Assembly: GCA_015065265.1 (NCBI GenBank)
Contig: SVQQ01000013.1
Location: 1-43,213, forward strand
From: Oscillospiraceae bacterium
GTDB lineage: Bacteria > Bacillota > Clostridia > Oscillospirales > SIG627
Direction of reading: 5' to 3'
Length of the DNA: 43,213 nucleotides
Under the pieces are notes generated by a model. The model was not told where the DNA came from. It worked only from the letters and a program-made list of their open reading frames with translations, and did not search any database. Shown in pieces: positions 25,430 through 33,876 of this stretch. How positions within the stretch are numbered: the stretch's first letter is position 1; every line of letters begins with the position of its first letter. Both the position numbers and the translations under genes were made by a program.

Positions 25430-27721
25430 ATGCCGAGAACTGAAACGAAAATTATGACAGATTGGACCTTTGCATTAGGGGAAACTGAGCCTAAAGCGGA
25501 AAAATTTTTACCTGTAACTCTCCCTCACGACTGGGCAATCGATATGCCCATAAGCCGAGAAATGAAGGAGTGTGAGCCACAAGGCTTTTACGACAGATGG
25601 AGTATCGGTTGGTATAAAAAGACTCTGAATTTAACCGAGAAAAAAGCGGGATATCTTTACTATCTTGACTTCGGAGGTATCTTTGAAAAGAGTACAATCT
25701 GGGTAAACGACACCCTTGCAGGTGAGAGTTTTTACGGATATTCTTCCTTTAAAATCGACGTTACCCCCTACGTAAAAGAAGGGGACAACAAAATTTTAAT
25801 TAAAGTAGATAACACCACAAGCCCTGCAGACCGTTGGTATAGCGGATGCGGAATTTACCGCACAGTAACCTTTATCGAAACCGAGGAAAAACATTTTGAA
25901 AAATGGGATATATCGGTTGTAACAAAACTTCTCGAAAATAAAGGGGCAACAGTCACAGTTAATTTGCCTTATAAACAAAGAGTTGAGGCAAAACTGAAAT
26001 TTGACTCACAGATAGTTGTAACAGGTGAGAAAAATGCAGACGGAAATATCACGTTGACCGTAGCAAGTCCTCTTCTTTGGACATCTGACACCCCAAACCT
26101 CTACGACCTTGAACTTAATATGTACGATAAAGACAGAATGTGTGACACTATAAACTTCAAAGTCGGCATCAGAGAAATTGAGTTTGTCGGAGAGGGAAGA
26201 GACAAGAGAGCGGGAATGTACGTAAACAAAAAGAGAGAAACTCTCAAAGGAGTTTGCGTTCATCAGGACGTAGGTTGCAGAGGAATTGCCGCCAAAAAGG
26301 AAGTTTGGCGAGACAGACTTTTAACCTTAAAAGAAATGGGTTGCAACTGTGTTCGCACTGCCCATCACGTTTTCTCTTCGGAATTTCTCGACCTTTGTGA
26401 CGAACTTGGCTTTTACGTGTATGACGAATGCTTTGATAAATGGGTATTCGGTGCTTACGAAAGATACTTTAATACATATTGGCAAAAAGACGTTGATGCC
26501 ATGGTAAAACGTGACCGCAACCACCCGTCAGTAGTTATTTGGGGCGTTGGAAACGAAGAGACCAACCAAGGACAGACTTCAATGCTCAATATCCTTAAAA
26601 TGCTTTGTGATTACGTTAAAACTATCGACAACACCCGTCCCGTTACCTACGCTATGAAGCCCCATTTCAATTATGACGTTGAAAAGAATGGCTCGATAGT
26701 GGTGGAAAAGTATGACGAAAGAATAGAATATGCCGCAAAAATCGGAGAAATTGTAGATATTGTCTGTTGTAACTATATGGACCAGTGGTATGAAAAATTG
26801 CACAAACTTCTACCCAAAAAACTCATTATAGGCACAGAAGTTTATCAGTATTTTGCAGGGGCACCCGACAATATGCAAAACTTTGACGTCAAAGTGCCTT
26901 CCCTTGTCCCCGAAAGACTCGATTATTGTATTGGAAGTATGATATGGACGGGTATCGACTACCTTGGCGAATCTGCAGGTTATCCGTTCAGAGGAAGAAG
27001 CAATTCACCACTCAGAACCAATATGGAAAAACGCCCGATGTTCTATATTCTCCAAAGTTATTGGCGTGAAGAACCTATGGTGCATTTTTCAGTTATGGAC
27101 TACTCCCTTCAAGACGAAGGCTCAAAGTGGCATTGGAGTATTCCCCCATATGCAGACCATTGGCACTTCCCACAGGTTCATAAGGTGATGATTCCCTATA
27201 TCGTTGTGTCAAACTGTGACGAAGTTGAAATCTATCTAAACGGAAGCAAGTACCTTTTACCTCGTCCCAAAGATTGTGAAAACCGTATAATAAACGGATT
27301 TCTCCCTTACCTTCCTGGCGTCGTTAAGGTGGTAGGTCTTATAGACGGAAAAGAAGTTTGCTCATATGAAACACATACCCCTGACTTTGCCTCATCTTTA
27401 CGCTTTGATAAAGAAGTATATCACTGCCCCGCAGAAGAGGGATACGAAAAACTCATTACAGTCAGAGCAGTAGATAAAGACGGACACCCCGTCTTCAGAG
27501 ATACCTCCCTTGTGGAATTTACTGTGGAGGGCGATGCCGAAGTTATTGCTACCGACAACGCCGACTTTAAAAATGAAGAGCCTTATAGTTCAAATATGAA
27601 ACACCTCTTCCAAGGTCAGTGCTCGGTGCTTGTAAGACTTCACGGCAAAAAGGGAAGAGTAATAGTCAAAGCAAATTCTTCGGGTCTTTACAGTGCAGAG
27701 ACTACAATCATTTGCGAATAA
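25430..27721 (+). CDS. Glycoside hydrolase family 2 (beta-galactosidase/glucuronidase type)
   Basis: 763 aa, no signal peptide, cytoplasmic. The N-terminal sugar-binding domain is at about 15-150 (LPHDWAID, GWYKKTL, DFGGIFEKSTIWVN, RWYSGCGIYR). An Ig-like domain follows to about 265, then the TIM barrel from about 270 (GVCVHQDVG, CVRTAHH). Acid/base E376 lies in WGVGNEE and nucleophile E470 in IIGTEVY. A C-terminal GH2-type beta domain runs from about 600. Transcribed from its own region after the rubredoxin terminator; ribosome site AAAGAGG. Galactosidase versus other exo-glycosidase specificity cannot be decided. Confidence 0.92.
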   Translation: MPRTETKIMTDWTFALGETEPKAEKFLPVTLPHDWAIDMPISREMKECEPQGFYDRWSIGWYKKTLNLTEKKAGYLYYLDFGGIFEKSTIWVNDTLAGESFYGYSSFKIDVTPYVKEGDNKILIKVDNTTSPADRWYSGCGIYRTVTFIETEEKHFEKWDISVVTKLLENKGATVTVNLPYKQRVEAKLKFDSQIVVTGEKNADGNITLTVASPLLWTSDTPNLYDLELNMYDKDRMCDTINFKVGIREIEFVGEGRDKRAGMYVNKKRETLKGVCVHQDVGCRGIAAKKEVWRDRLLTLKEMGCNCVRTAHHVFSSEFLDLCDELGFYVYDECFDKWVFGAYERYFNTYWQKDVDAMVKRDRNHPSVVIWGVGNEETNQGQTSMLNILKMLCDYVKTIDNTRPVTYAMKPHFNYDVEKNGSIVVEKYDERIEYAAKIGEIVDIVCCNYMDQWYEKLHKLLPKKLIIGTEVYQYFAGAPDNMQNFDVKVPSLVPERLDYCIGSMIWTGIDYLGESAGYPFRGRSNSPLRTNMEKRPMFYILQSYWREEPMVHFSVMDYSLQDEGSKWHWSIPPYADHWHFPQVHKVMIPYIVVSNCDEVEIYLNGSKYLLPRPKDCENRIINGFLPYLPGVVKVVGLIDGKEVCSYETHTPDFASSLRFDKEVYHCPAEEGYEKLITVRAVDKDGHPVFRDTSLVEFTVEGDAEVIATDNADFKNEEPYSSNMKHLFQGQCSVLVRLHGKKGRVIVKANSSGLYSAETTIICE

Positions 27722-27727
27722 AAAGAA

Positions 27728-27756
27728 AGAGAAGGAAAAATTCCTTCTCTTTTTTT
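27728..27756. terminator. Bidirectional terminator between convergent genes
   Basis: AGAGAAGGAA (27728-27737) pairs with TTCCTTCTCT (27741-27750), with T-run on the plus strand and A-run upstream, between GH2 and the alpha/beta hydrolase gene. Confidence 0.85.
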
Positions 27757-28732
27757 ATTTGTCATAGTCTTCAAAGAATTTTAAGACTTCCGCCTCGTAC
27801 CCCTCTTTGTCTTCAAGGTAACTCATTCCGTGCTCGGCTCCGGGCACCACAAAAAGACGTTTTGGCGAAGTACAAGCCTTGTAGTTTTCATAAGTCATCT
27901 CAATGGGTACAAAATGGTCATCGGTTCCGTGAACGAACATAACTGGCACACGGCTTTCTTTCATAGCATCGACGGAAGAATAGTCCTTTGCCCCCATCTG
28001 AATTTTCTTTTTGAACATATCGTCCACAATGGAGGATATCACAGTAGTGTAAGGTATTCCAAGATTATTTTCAGATACGTGCTTCCATATATCGTGAGCG
28101 GAAGTAAACCCGCAGTCAGCAATAATTCCCTTAACGTTTTCACTTAAATTCAGACTTGCCGCCATTAGTACCGTGGAAGCCCCCATAGATACACCGCAAA
28201 GGTATATGGGAAGTGTGTCAAGTCCCATTTTATTTAAAAAATTCACCCAGTCAAGACAGTCGAATCTTTCTATAAGCCCAAAGCCCATATATTTTCCGCC
28301 ACTGTCACCCTGACCTCTCTGCTCGGCATAGAGTACGTTGCATCCGTTGTTGTGCCAGAAATCTGAAATTGCCCCAAAATCACCTGCCCAGGACGAGCGC
28401 CATCCGTGCATAGCAACTATTGTACGCTTGGCGTTTTCGCACCTGTAAAAATGCCCAACAAGCCTTTCTCCGTCACTTGCCTCAATCTCTATTACTTCAA
28501 GAGAGGAGTTCTTGAGTTTTTCAACACTGGGTCCCATTTCTTCAATGTTCTTGAAGAAGGTCTCCGACCCTACTAACTTTTCCTGGGATTTTTTCGTAGC
28601 CTTTGGCTCTTCTCTGTCAAGGGCGACCTTCACAAGCTTCTTTGTAATGTTATAAGAAAGCGCCGACACTGCAGCAACTGTCAAAGCGAAAGCGCCACTG
28701 CCGATAAGTATATTCCGTACAGTCTTTTTCAT
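27755..28732 (-). CDS. Membrane-anchored alpha/beta hydrolase
   Basis: 325 aa. The N-terminal hydrophobic segment at about 7-29 (NILIGSGAFALTVAAVSALS) is probably an uncleaved anchor. The hydrolase core has MHGWRSSW (oxyanion region), nucleophile Ser in GVSMGAS, Asp in HGTDDHFVP and His in PGAEHGMSY. This resembles BAAT/YqkD-type esterases or peptidases of Firmicutes. Convergent to GH2. Promoter TTGACA-N17-TATAAT lies upstream. Substrate unknown. Confidence 0.88.
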   Translation of the reverse strand: MKKTVRNILIGSGAFALTVAAVSALSYNITKKLVKVALDREEPKATKKSQEKLVGSETFFKNIEEMGPSVEKLKNSSLEVIEIEASDGERLVGHFYRCENAKRTIVAMHGWRSSWAGDFGAISDFWHNNGCNVLYAEQRGQGDSGGKYMGFGLIERFDCLDWVNFLNKMGLDTLPIYLCGVSMGASTVLMAASLNLSENVKGIIADCGFTSAHDIWKHVSENNLGIPYTTVISSIVDDMFKKKIQMGAKDYSSVDAMKESRVPVMFVHGTDDHFVPIEMTYENYKACTSPKRLFVVPGAEHGMSYLEDKEGYEAEVLKFFEDYDK

Positions 28733-28786
28733 AATAAATTCCCTTTGTTTGTTTTACTATATATTATGTGAAACTATTCTAAAATA

Positions 28787-28815
28787 ATTATACACCCCCA
28801 AAAATTTCCTGTCAA
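28787..28815 (-). promoter_or_regulatory. Consensus promoter of the alpha/beta hydrolase gene
   Basis: On the minus strand perfect TTGACA (28815-28810), 17-bp spacer, perfect TATAAT (28792-28787), 55 nt before the ATG. Confidence 0.75.
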
Positions 28816-28859
28816 CGACAATAAAAAATATTTAACAAACAATAAATATAAAAATGTAC

Positions 28860-28888
28860 TTGAAATATTGATATAACAGTATTATAAT
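28860..28888 (+). promoter_or_regulatory. Promoter of the diguanylate cyclase gene
   Basis: TTGAAA (28860-28865), 17-bp spacer, perfect TATAAT (28883-28888), about 50 nt before the ATG at 28938. Confidence 0.7.
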
Positions 28889-28937
28889 AATTATAAATAG
28901 ATGTAGTTTTTTATCACCAGTGAAAGAAGAAATAAAA

Positions 28938-31238
28938 ATGCCAATAACCTACAGAAAAAGAAAACATAAACACTCAAATATTATAAATACGGTTGTCACA
29001 GTACTTTTGCTATGCATCGTTTTTCTGGCGATGGTCACCTTTTTCTATAAGAGTGCGGAAGATGAAGCATACGAAAATCTTCACGTACAGACCAAGCAGA
29101 TTAAGGACGATATGCACCTTCAACTTATGTCTGACCGTGAAAATCTTCTGACTATGGCAAATTTCGCTGCAAAACTGTATTCAGACGGTGAAAGTTATAA
29201 CTTGATGTTTGAGTCTTTTAATCCTATCGGACTTATTGAAAACATAGGTATATTAAATCCCGATAACACCTTTGTAACAAAGGCGGGAACTATCGACCTT
29301 AACGGAAAAATCTCTTTTGAAGAAGAAAAGTTAAAGGGAGAATACATAACAGGCAGAGTAAAAGACCTTACAAGAGACAATTACGAAATTATAAGAAGTG
29401 CAGTTCCCGTCAAGGTTTCAAACGAAGTTGTGGGAGTTTTATACGGAGTTATCAAACTTGACGTCATAGGCGAAAAGTATAACACAATGGCAGAAGAACT
29501 TGATGCCCAACTTTTCGTTTATGAAACGGAAAGCGGAAATCTCGTAATAGACACCGTTCATACACAACTTGGCAACATCTCCTTCTTGAAGGACCGCAGA
29601 TATAATAAAGATTACTCGTACGAAAAAATGATGTCGGAAGAGAATGGATTTACTTCCTTTAAGTCGGCATACATAGACGAAGACCTTTATATGCACTATT
29701 CCACACTTGAAGACATTCCTTGGAGAATTAGCCTTGGAAGATATGAATCTCAGGTGTTTGCAAAAGCTCATATAATCTTTCGGATTTTATTTACGTCATT
29801 TTTTATAATGGTCGTAATTATGTCACTGTATACACTTCTTATTATGGCAAGTGAGAAGCGTCGTAATCAAGCCATGTCTTGCGCATCCAGTATCAGAAAA
29901 ACACTTTTGGAAATCAATCAGCAACAGGACAGTGTTTCAAAGTCTTTAAGAAAAATCTGTCAGTTTGCAAAATCAAGATCGGCAATATTTTTTGACACAG
30001 ACAATGAAGATTTTAACTGTTCTCTTCCTGAATATGAAAACGTTATTCTGTTAGGAGAAGACAGAAAGTATTTCATATCCGAAATTTTCCATTACTCTGC
30101 CGAACTTCATAAAATCAATAAATCAACAGTGGGCGTTATGTGTATCAAACCAAACGACCACTTGTTGAAAACCAACCACGGTTTCTATGAATTTTTGAAA
30201 ACCCACGATATAAAGAACGTTACATTTTCCACAGTAACAAATAAAAACAATCATATAACGGTACTTGGCGTTGTAAACCCTAAAAAGAGTAAAGTTGGAA
30301 GACTCCTTTTAGAAGAAGTAGCAGTTTGTTTCTCTATTGCAATTTACAACAAAAAGCACTTGAATAAAACGGAAATTGCCGCTACCACCGACTCACTTAC
30401 AGGTGTTTCAAACCGTGTTACTTATAAAAAAGACCTTTTGGTGTTCGATGAAGTGAAACCCGAAAAGTTCTCGTGTATTTACATCGACGTCAATGAACTT
30501 CACCTTAGAAATAACAAATACGGTCACGCCGCAGGTGACGAAATGCTTCTGTATATCGCCAACACTTTAAAAGAAGTGTTCTTTGGCAGCCGCGTTTACA
30601 GAATGGGTGGAGACGAATTTTTGGTATTCGTTCAGGATACCGAACAGGAAAAGGTATCTGAAAAAATTGAAATGTTAACGGGTCAGTTAAAAGAGGTGGA
30701 TTACCACGTAGCCATCGGCGTATCTTACAGAACTCAGAATTTTAACACCGAGGAAATGGTAAGAGAAGCGGAAGTGCGTATGTACGAAGCAAAGGCTCAG
30801 TACTATCAGAACAAGGAAGAACAAAGTGTTTCAAAGTCGGAAGACGTAGGATACGTTCAGACGAAAACAGGCATTCGAGAAATCGACACTATGCTTTCCA
30901 TTCTGAAAGAACACTACAACGGTATCTACCGCGTTTCTCTTGACAGCGACAAAGCGCATAGAATTTTAATGCCCGCATATTTGGGATATAACGAAGAGGA
31001 AGAACATTTTTCACGCCTTCTTTCAAAGTACATTGAGGACATCGTTGACCCTGATTTCCACAGAGCACTTATGAGTTTCCTCAATTACGATGCCTTAAAG
31101 CGACAATTTCTTGAAGGGAAAACCCCAAAAATTACCTATAAAAAGACAAATGCCGAAACAGTTATTCTTTCCGTTTATAAATTGAACGACTCGGACAGAG
31201 ATTTTGGTGAAACTCTTTGGGTATTTGCAAAAGATTAA
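28938..31238 (+). CDS. Membrane diguanylate cyclase (extracellular sensor - GGDEF - PAS-like tail)
   Basis: 766 aa from the ATG at 28938 (a GTG at 28920 has no ribosome site). TM1 at about 15-37, an extracytoplasmic region of about 235 aa that resembles a dCACHE-type sensor, and TM2 at about 275-300. A cytoplasmic linker domain of about 150 aa follows, then GGDEF from about 485 (TTDSLTGVSNR). Catalytic motif G557-G-D-E-F561 is intact. The RxxD inhibitory site usually found upstream of GGDEF is not seen. About 120 further residues (YNGIYRVSLDS, PDFHRALM) look like a PAS-type fold. It makes c-di-GMP; the adjacent c-di-GMP riboswitch and surface-polymer operon are the likely output. No terminator separates it from the riboswitch. 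Confidence 0.92.
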   Translation: MPITYRKRKHKHSNIINTVVTVLLLCIVFLAMVTFFYKSAEDEAYENLHVQTKQIKDDMHLQLMSDRENLLTMANFAAKLYSDGESYNLMFESFNPIGLIENIGILNPDNTFVTKAGTIDLNGKISFEEEKLKGEYITGRVKDLTRDNYEIIRSAVPVKVSNEVVGVLYGVIKLDVIGEKYNTMAEELDAQLFVYETESGNLVIDTVHTQLGNISFLKDRRYNKDYSYEKMMSEENGFTSFKSAYIDEDLYMHYSTLEDIPWRISLGRYESQVFAKAHIIFRILFTSFFIMVVIMSLYTLLIMASEKRRNQAMSCASSIRKTLLEINQQQDSVSKSLRKICQFAKSRSAIFFDTDNEDFNCSLPEYENVILLGEDRKYFISEIFHYSAELHKINKSTVGVMCIKPNDHLLKTNHGFYEFLKTHDIKNVTFSTVTNKNNHITVLGVVNPKKSKVGRLLLEEVAVCFSIAIYNKKHLNKTEIAATTDSLTGVSNRVTYKKDLLVFDEVKPEKFSCIYIDVNELHLRNNKYGHAAGDEMLLYIANTLKEVFFGSRVYRMGGDEFLVFVQDTEQEKVSEKIEMLTGQLKEVDYHVAIGVSYRTQNFNTEEMVREAEVRMYEAKAQYYQNKEEQSVSKSEDVGYVQTKTGIREIDTMLSILKEHYNGIYRVSLDSDKAHRILMPAYLGYNEEEEHFSRLLSKYIEDIVDPDFHRALMSFLNYDALKRQFLEGKTPKITYKKTNAETVILSVYKLNDSDRDFGETLWVFAKD

Positions 31239-31246
31239 AAATATGT

Positions 31247-31275
31247 TTGACAAAGACATTTCATTGTGTTAAAAT
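31247..31275 (+). promoter_or_regulatory. Promoter of the riboswitch-controlled operon
   Basis: Perfect TTGACA (31247-31252), 17-bp spacer, TAAAAT (31270-31275). It starts 9 nt after the cyclase stop and lies just before the aptamer, so the leader would begin at about 31281. Confidence 0.72.
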
Positions 31276-31280
31276 TAATG

Positions 31281-31358
31281 GGAACTGAATATTTAGCAAA
31301 ATCGGCGAAAGCCGATGACGCAAAGCAAAGAGGCTAAGGTTTTAAACTATGCCAGTCC
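31281..31358 (+). ncRNA. Cyclic di-GMP-I (GEMM-I) riboswitch aptamer
   Basis: P1 is GG-A-ACTG (31281-31287) with CAGTCC (31353-31358). The P2 hairpin ATCGGC-GAAA-GCCGAT (31301-31316) carries the GAAA tetraloop. The joining core AGCAAA (31295-31300) and GACGCAAAGC (31317-31326) are signature GEMM sequences. P3 holds GGCTAAGG (31332-31339) opposite TATGCC (31348-31353). The CTAAG/TATG combination is the 11-nt receptor for a GAAA tetraloop. The G at 31296, before CAAA, is the position that selects c-di-GMP; an A is found in cGAMP variants. Ligand identity rests on that family rule. Confidence 0.93.
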
Positions 31359-31359
31359 A

Positions 31360-31411
31360 GCTGCAATGATATAAGGTCTTTATAGGCTTTCTGTTATTGC
31401 AGCCTTTTTTT
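31360..31411 (+). terminator. Riboswitch expression platform (intrinsic terminator)
   Basis: GCTGCAAT (31360-31367) pairs with ATTGCAGC (31396-31403) followed by CTTTTTTT (31404-31411). It starts 1 nt after the end of P1, and the ribosome site AGGAG for the VTC gene follows at 31414. Termination versus antitermination by ligand cannot be decided by eye: the P1 3' strand and terminator stem do not visibly overlap. Confidence 0.85.
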
Positions 31412-31424
31412 GTAGGAGAATGTT

Positions 31425-32117
31425 ATGAACGTTGTAACAAGAGAAGAAAAGAAATTCTTAATAAGTCTCTATGAATTTCGAACAAAATCTCATTTTCTCG
31501 ACAACCTTATGATTCAGGACGAGCACAACGGTACCGACGGATATATCATAAGGTCATTGTATTTTGACACCGTATATGACGACGACTTTTTTGAAAAACT
31601 TGAAGGCGTCGAAACAAGGCGTAAAATACGACTGAGAATTTATGACCCCAAGCACGACTTCGCCATGCTTGAAATGAAGCAAAAACAGGGCGCTGCCCAG
31701 AAAAAGCGCTCACTTCGTATGACAAAGTCGGATGCCCAGTCACTTATCGCAGGAAATTATGAGGTTTTGTTAAAGTATAAAGAGGACTTTGCAAGAGAAT
31801 GCTACACACTGATGCACTATAAATGCTACCGCCCGAAAACTATCGTGCAGTACAACCGCAAAGCATATATAGCAAAGGAAAATAAAATAAGAATTACTTT
31901 TGATAATAATATTGTTGCAACCGAATCAAACTTCGACTTGTTTGATGAAAACCTTGTAATGTACCCTGTCCTTGATAAATTCAACGTGGTGCTTGAAGTT
32001 AAGTTTAACGGATTTTTACTGGGATACATCAGAGAATTTATAAACAGTATTGACAAAAGCGAATTATCGGTAAGTAAATATGCCCTTGCCAGAGGGCAGA
32101 GCTATGAAGAATCGTAG
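31425..32117 (+). CDS. VTC-domain protein (polyphosphate polymerase fold)
   Basis: 230 aa. The tunnel-fold signature of VTC/CYTH-type domains is complete: RSLYFDT near 45, RRKIRLRIYD near 65, LEMKQK near 85, YNRKAYI near 150, RITFDNNI near 165, VLEVKF near 195, and SKYALAR near 220. In yeast Vtc4 this domain polymerises polyphosphate from ATP; bacterial stand-alone versions lack a proven function. No TM or signal, so cytoplasmic or membrane-peripheral. First gene after the riboswitch. VTC, DUF4956 and CotH genes commonly co-occur, which suggests a shared phosphate-related step in surface polymer assembly (inference). Confidence 0.9.
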   Translation: MNVVTREEKKFLISLYEFRTKSHFLDNLMIQDEHNGTDGYIIRSLYFDTVYDDDFFEKLEGVETRRKIRLRIYDPKHDFAMLEMKQKQGAAQKKRSLRMTKSDAQSLIAGNYEVLLKYKEDFARECYTLMHYKCYRPKTIVQYNRKAYIAKENKIRITFDNNIVATESNFDLFDENLVMYPVLDKFNVVLEVKFNGFLLGYIREFINSIDKSELSVSKYALARGQSYEES

Positions 32118-32125
32118 GAGAAAAT

Positions 32126-33874
32126 ATGAAAAAGTATTTATGTTTGCTCGTTGTTTTGATAATGACGTGTACGTGTGTATATGCGAATGGTGAGTTGTCA
32201 GTAACTGCAGTATGGCAAGACCCATCTAATATAGTACTACTTTGGCAAAATGAAACGTCACACCCCTACGATATACTCCGAAGTGATGAATTTGACGGAG
32301 AATATTCTCTTATTGGAACTTCATCTAACACTTCTTTTAGAGACGATAGCGTGAAATACCCCGACACCTATTACTATAAAATCAAAAAAGGTGACTACAT
32401 TTCAGAACCTATAAAAGCAGTGGTAGATGCAAGTCGGGTAACGTCGGTGAGCGTTATAATGTATCATAACTTTGTCACCGACGAGGACGTCGAAAATGGC
32501 GTTGATTTTGACGAATATTCAATTAAACCGCAAGATTTTGAAGAAGATTTACTGTGGCTTAAAAATAACGGATACGTCACAATTACTTCAGACGATTTAA
32601 TCAAGCACCTGAAAGGTGAAAAAAGCCTTCCTCATAAAGCAGTCATTCTGTCAATCGACGATGGCTCCTTTGGTGTATATAAAAATGCTTGGCAAATCCT
32701 TAAAAAGTACAATATGAAAGCGGATTTTAACGTTATTGGAAGGCAGATTGACGACACCTGGGAAAATTTACATAATGGTGGTTCAAGAGACGGTGAATCA
32801 GCACCGTATTGCACCTGGGAAGAACTTGTGGAAATGTCCGAAAGCGGAGAAATAAACGTCTGCTCTCACACCTACGGATTACACGTTTACAACAAAAATA
32901 AGCGTGTAGGTATGAGTATGATGGAAAACGAATTGCCACAGGATTTCGCAGAAGTAGTTGAAAAAGATTACAGACTTGCTGTCAGTTGTATCGAAGGCTG
33001 GATAGGAAAGAAACCCGAAACAGTCGCATACCCGTATTCCAAAAGAAGTACGGAAAGTGACAAATTGGTTTTGGAAAACACAGGATATAAAATACTTATG
33101 GCAGGCGAAGGCGCAAGAGGTACTGCTGGAAACTATTTTGTAAAAGGTTGCGATTTTTCAAATCACATAACACTTATGAGCAGACCTTGTAGAATGGAAG
33201 GAACACCTATCGGCGTTTACCTTAAAAGAATTGAAGAAAAGGATTCGAAAAACGGCGTAAACGTAAATGAAAATCCCCTGTATGTAGAAGACACCGATGA
33301 AATTGCCACCGATTACCAGATGTTTGGTGACGTGAAAAGTGACGATTGGTTTGCAGGTAGCGTGTACTATTCTTATCTTAACGGCTTGATGCGTGGTGTT
33401 TCTTACACCGAATTTGCTCCAAAATCCAACATAAATAGAGCAATGGCTGCCACCCTTTTACATAGACTTGCAGGGACCCCTTCTACAACGATAGATATAA
33501 ACTTCAGTGATGCAAAAGGTTCAGAGTGGTGGTATCAATCTGCGGTATGGGCAGAGGAAAACGGAATACTATCCTCTGACTTTGGTAAATTCAATCCCAA
33601 CGATACAATTAGCCGAGAAGAACTTGCCAAAGCAATGTATAACTGTGGAAGTTACTTGAAGTTTGATATGTCAAAGACAGCAGACCTTGACAGATTCAGC
33701 GATGCCGAAAAGATTTCAAGAGACTATAAAGAAGCAGTAAGTTGGGCTGTAGCAAACAGAATTTTTAATGGCAATGCCGACGGAACTTTTAATCCGTCTG
33801 GAAAGGTTACAAGAGCCGAAATGACTATGGTTCTTCGTAACTGGCTTATCAATACAAACGGACAGGAGAAATAA
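32126..33874 (+). CDS. SLH-anchored polysaccharide deacetylase
   Basis: 582 aa. Signal peptide at about 1-20 (LCLLVVLIMTCTCVYA). A small beta-sandwich (Fn3-like, about 22-95) precedes the NodB-type deacetylase domain at about 110-350: SIDDG with the catalytic/metal Asp, CSHTYGLH with the metal His pair, and VAYPYSKRS. The HTYGLH arrangement recalls PgaB/IcaB-type deacetylases. Three S-layer homology domains follow (about 400-450, 465-515, 525-578), which should hold it on the cell wall. It probably de-N-acetylates an exported polysaccharide made by the GT2 synthase downstream. Only 8 nt after the VTC gene. Confidence 0.9.
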   Translation: MKKYLCLLVVLIMTCTCVYANGELSVTAVWQDPSNIVLLWQNETSHPYDILRSDEFDGEYSLIGTSSNTSFRDDSVKYPDTYYYKIKKGDYISEPIKAVVDASRVTSVSVIMYHNFVTDEDVENGVDFDEYSIKPQDFEEDLLWLKNNGYVTITSDDLIKHLKGEKSLPHKAVILSIDDGSFGVYKNAWQILKKYNMKADFNVIGRQIDDTWENLHNGGSRDGESAPYCTWEELVEMSESGEINVCSHTYGLHVYNKNKRVGMSMMENELPQDFAEVVEKDYRLAVSCIEGWIGKKPETVAYPYSKRSTESDKLVLENTGYKILMAGEGARGTAGNYFVKGCDFSNHITLMSRPCRMEGTPIGVYLKRIEEKDSKNGVNVNENPLYVEDTDEIATDYQMFGDVKSDDWFAGSVYYSYLNGLMRGVSYTEFAPKSNINRAMAATLLHRLAGTPSTTIDINFSDAKGSEWWYQSAVWAEENGILSSDFGKFNPNDTISREELAKAMYNCGSYLKFDMSKTADLDRFSDAEKISRDYKEAVSWAVANRIFNGNADGTFNPSGKVTRAEMTMVLRNWLINTNGQEK

Positions 33875-33876
33875 AA

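Noticed and set aside
31281..31358. cGAMP (GEMM-Ib) instead of c-di-GMP riboswitch
   Set aside because: The discriminating position before CAAA is G, and neighbours are a diguanylate cyclase and an EAL phosphodiesterase.
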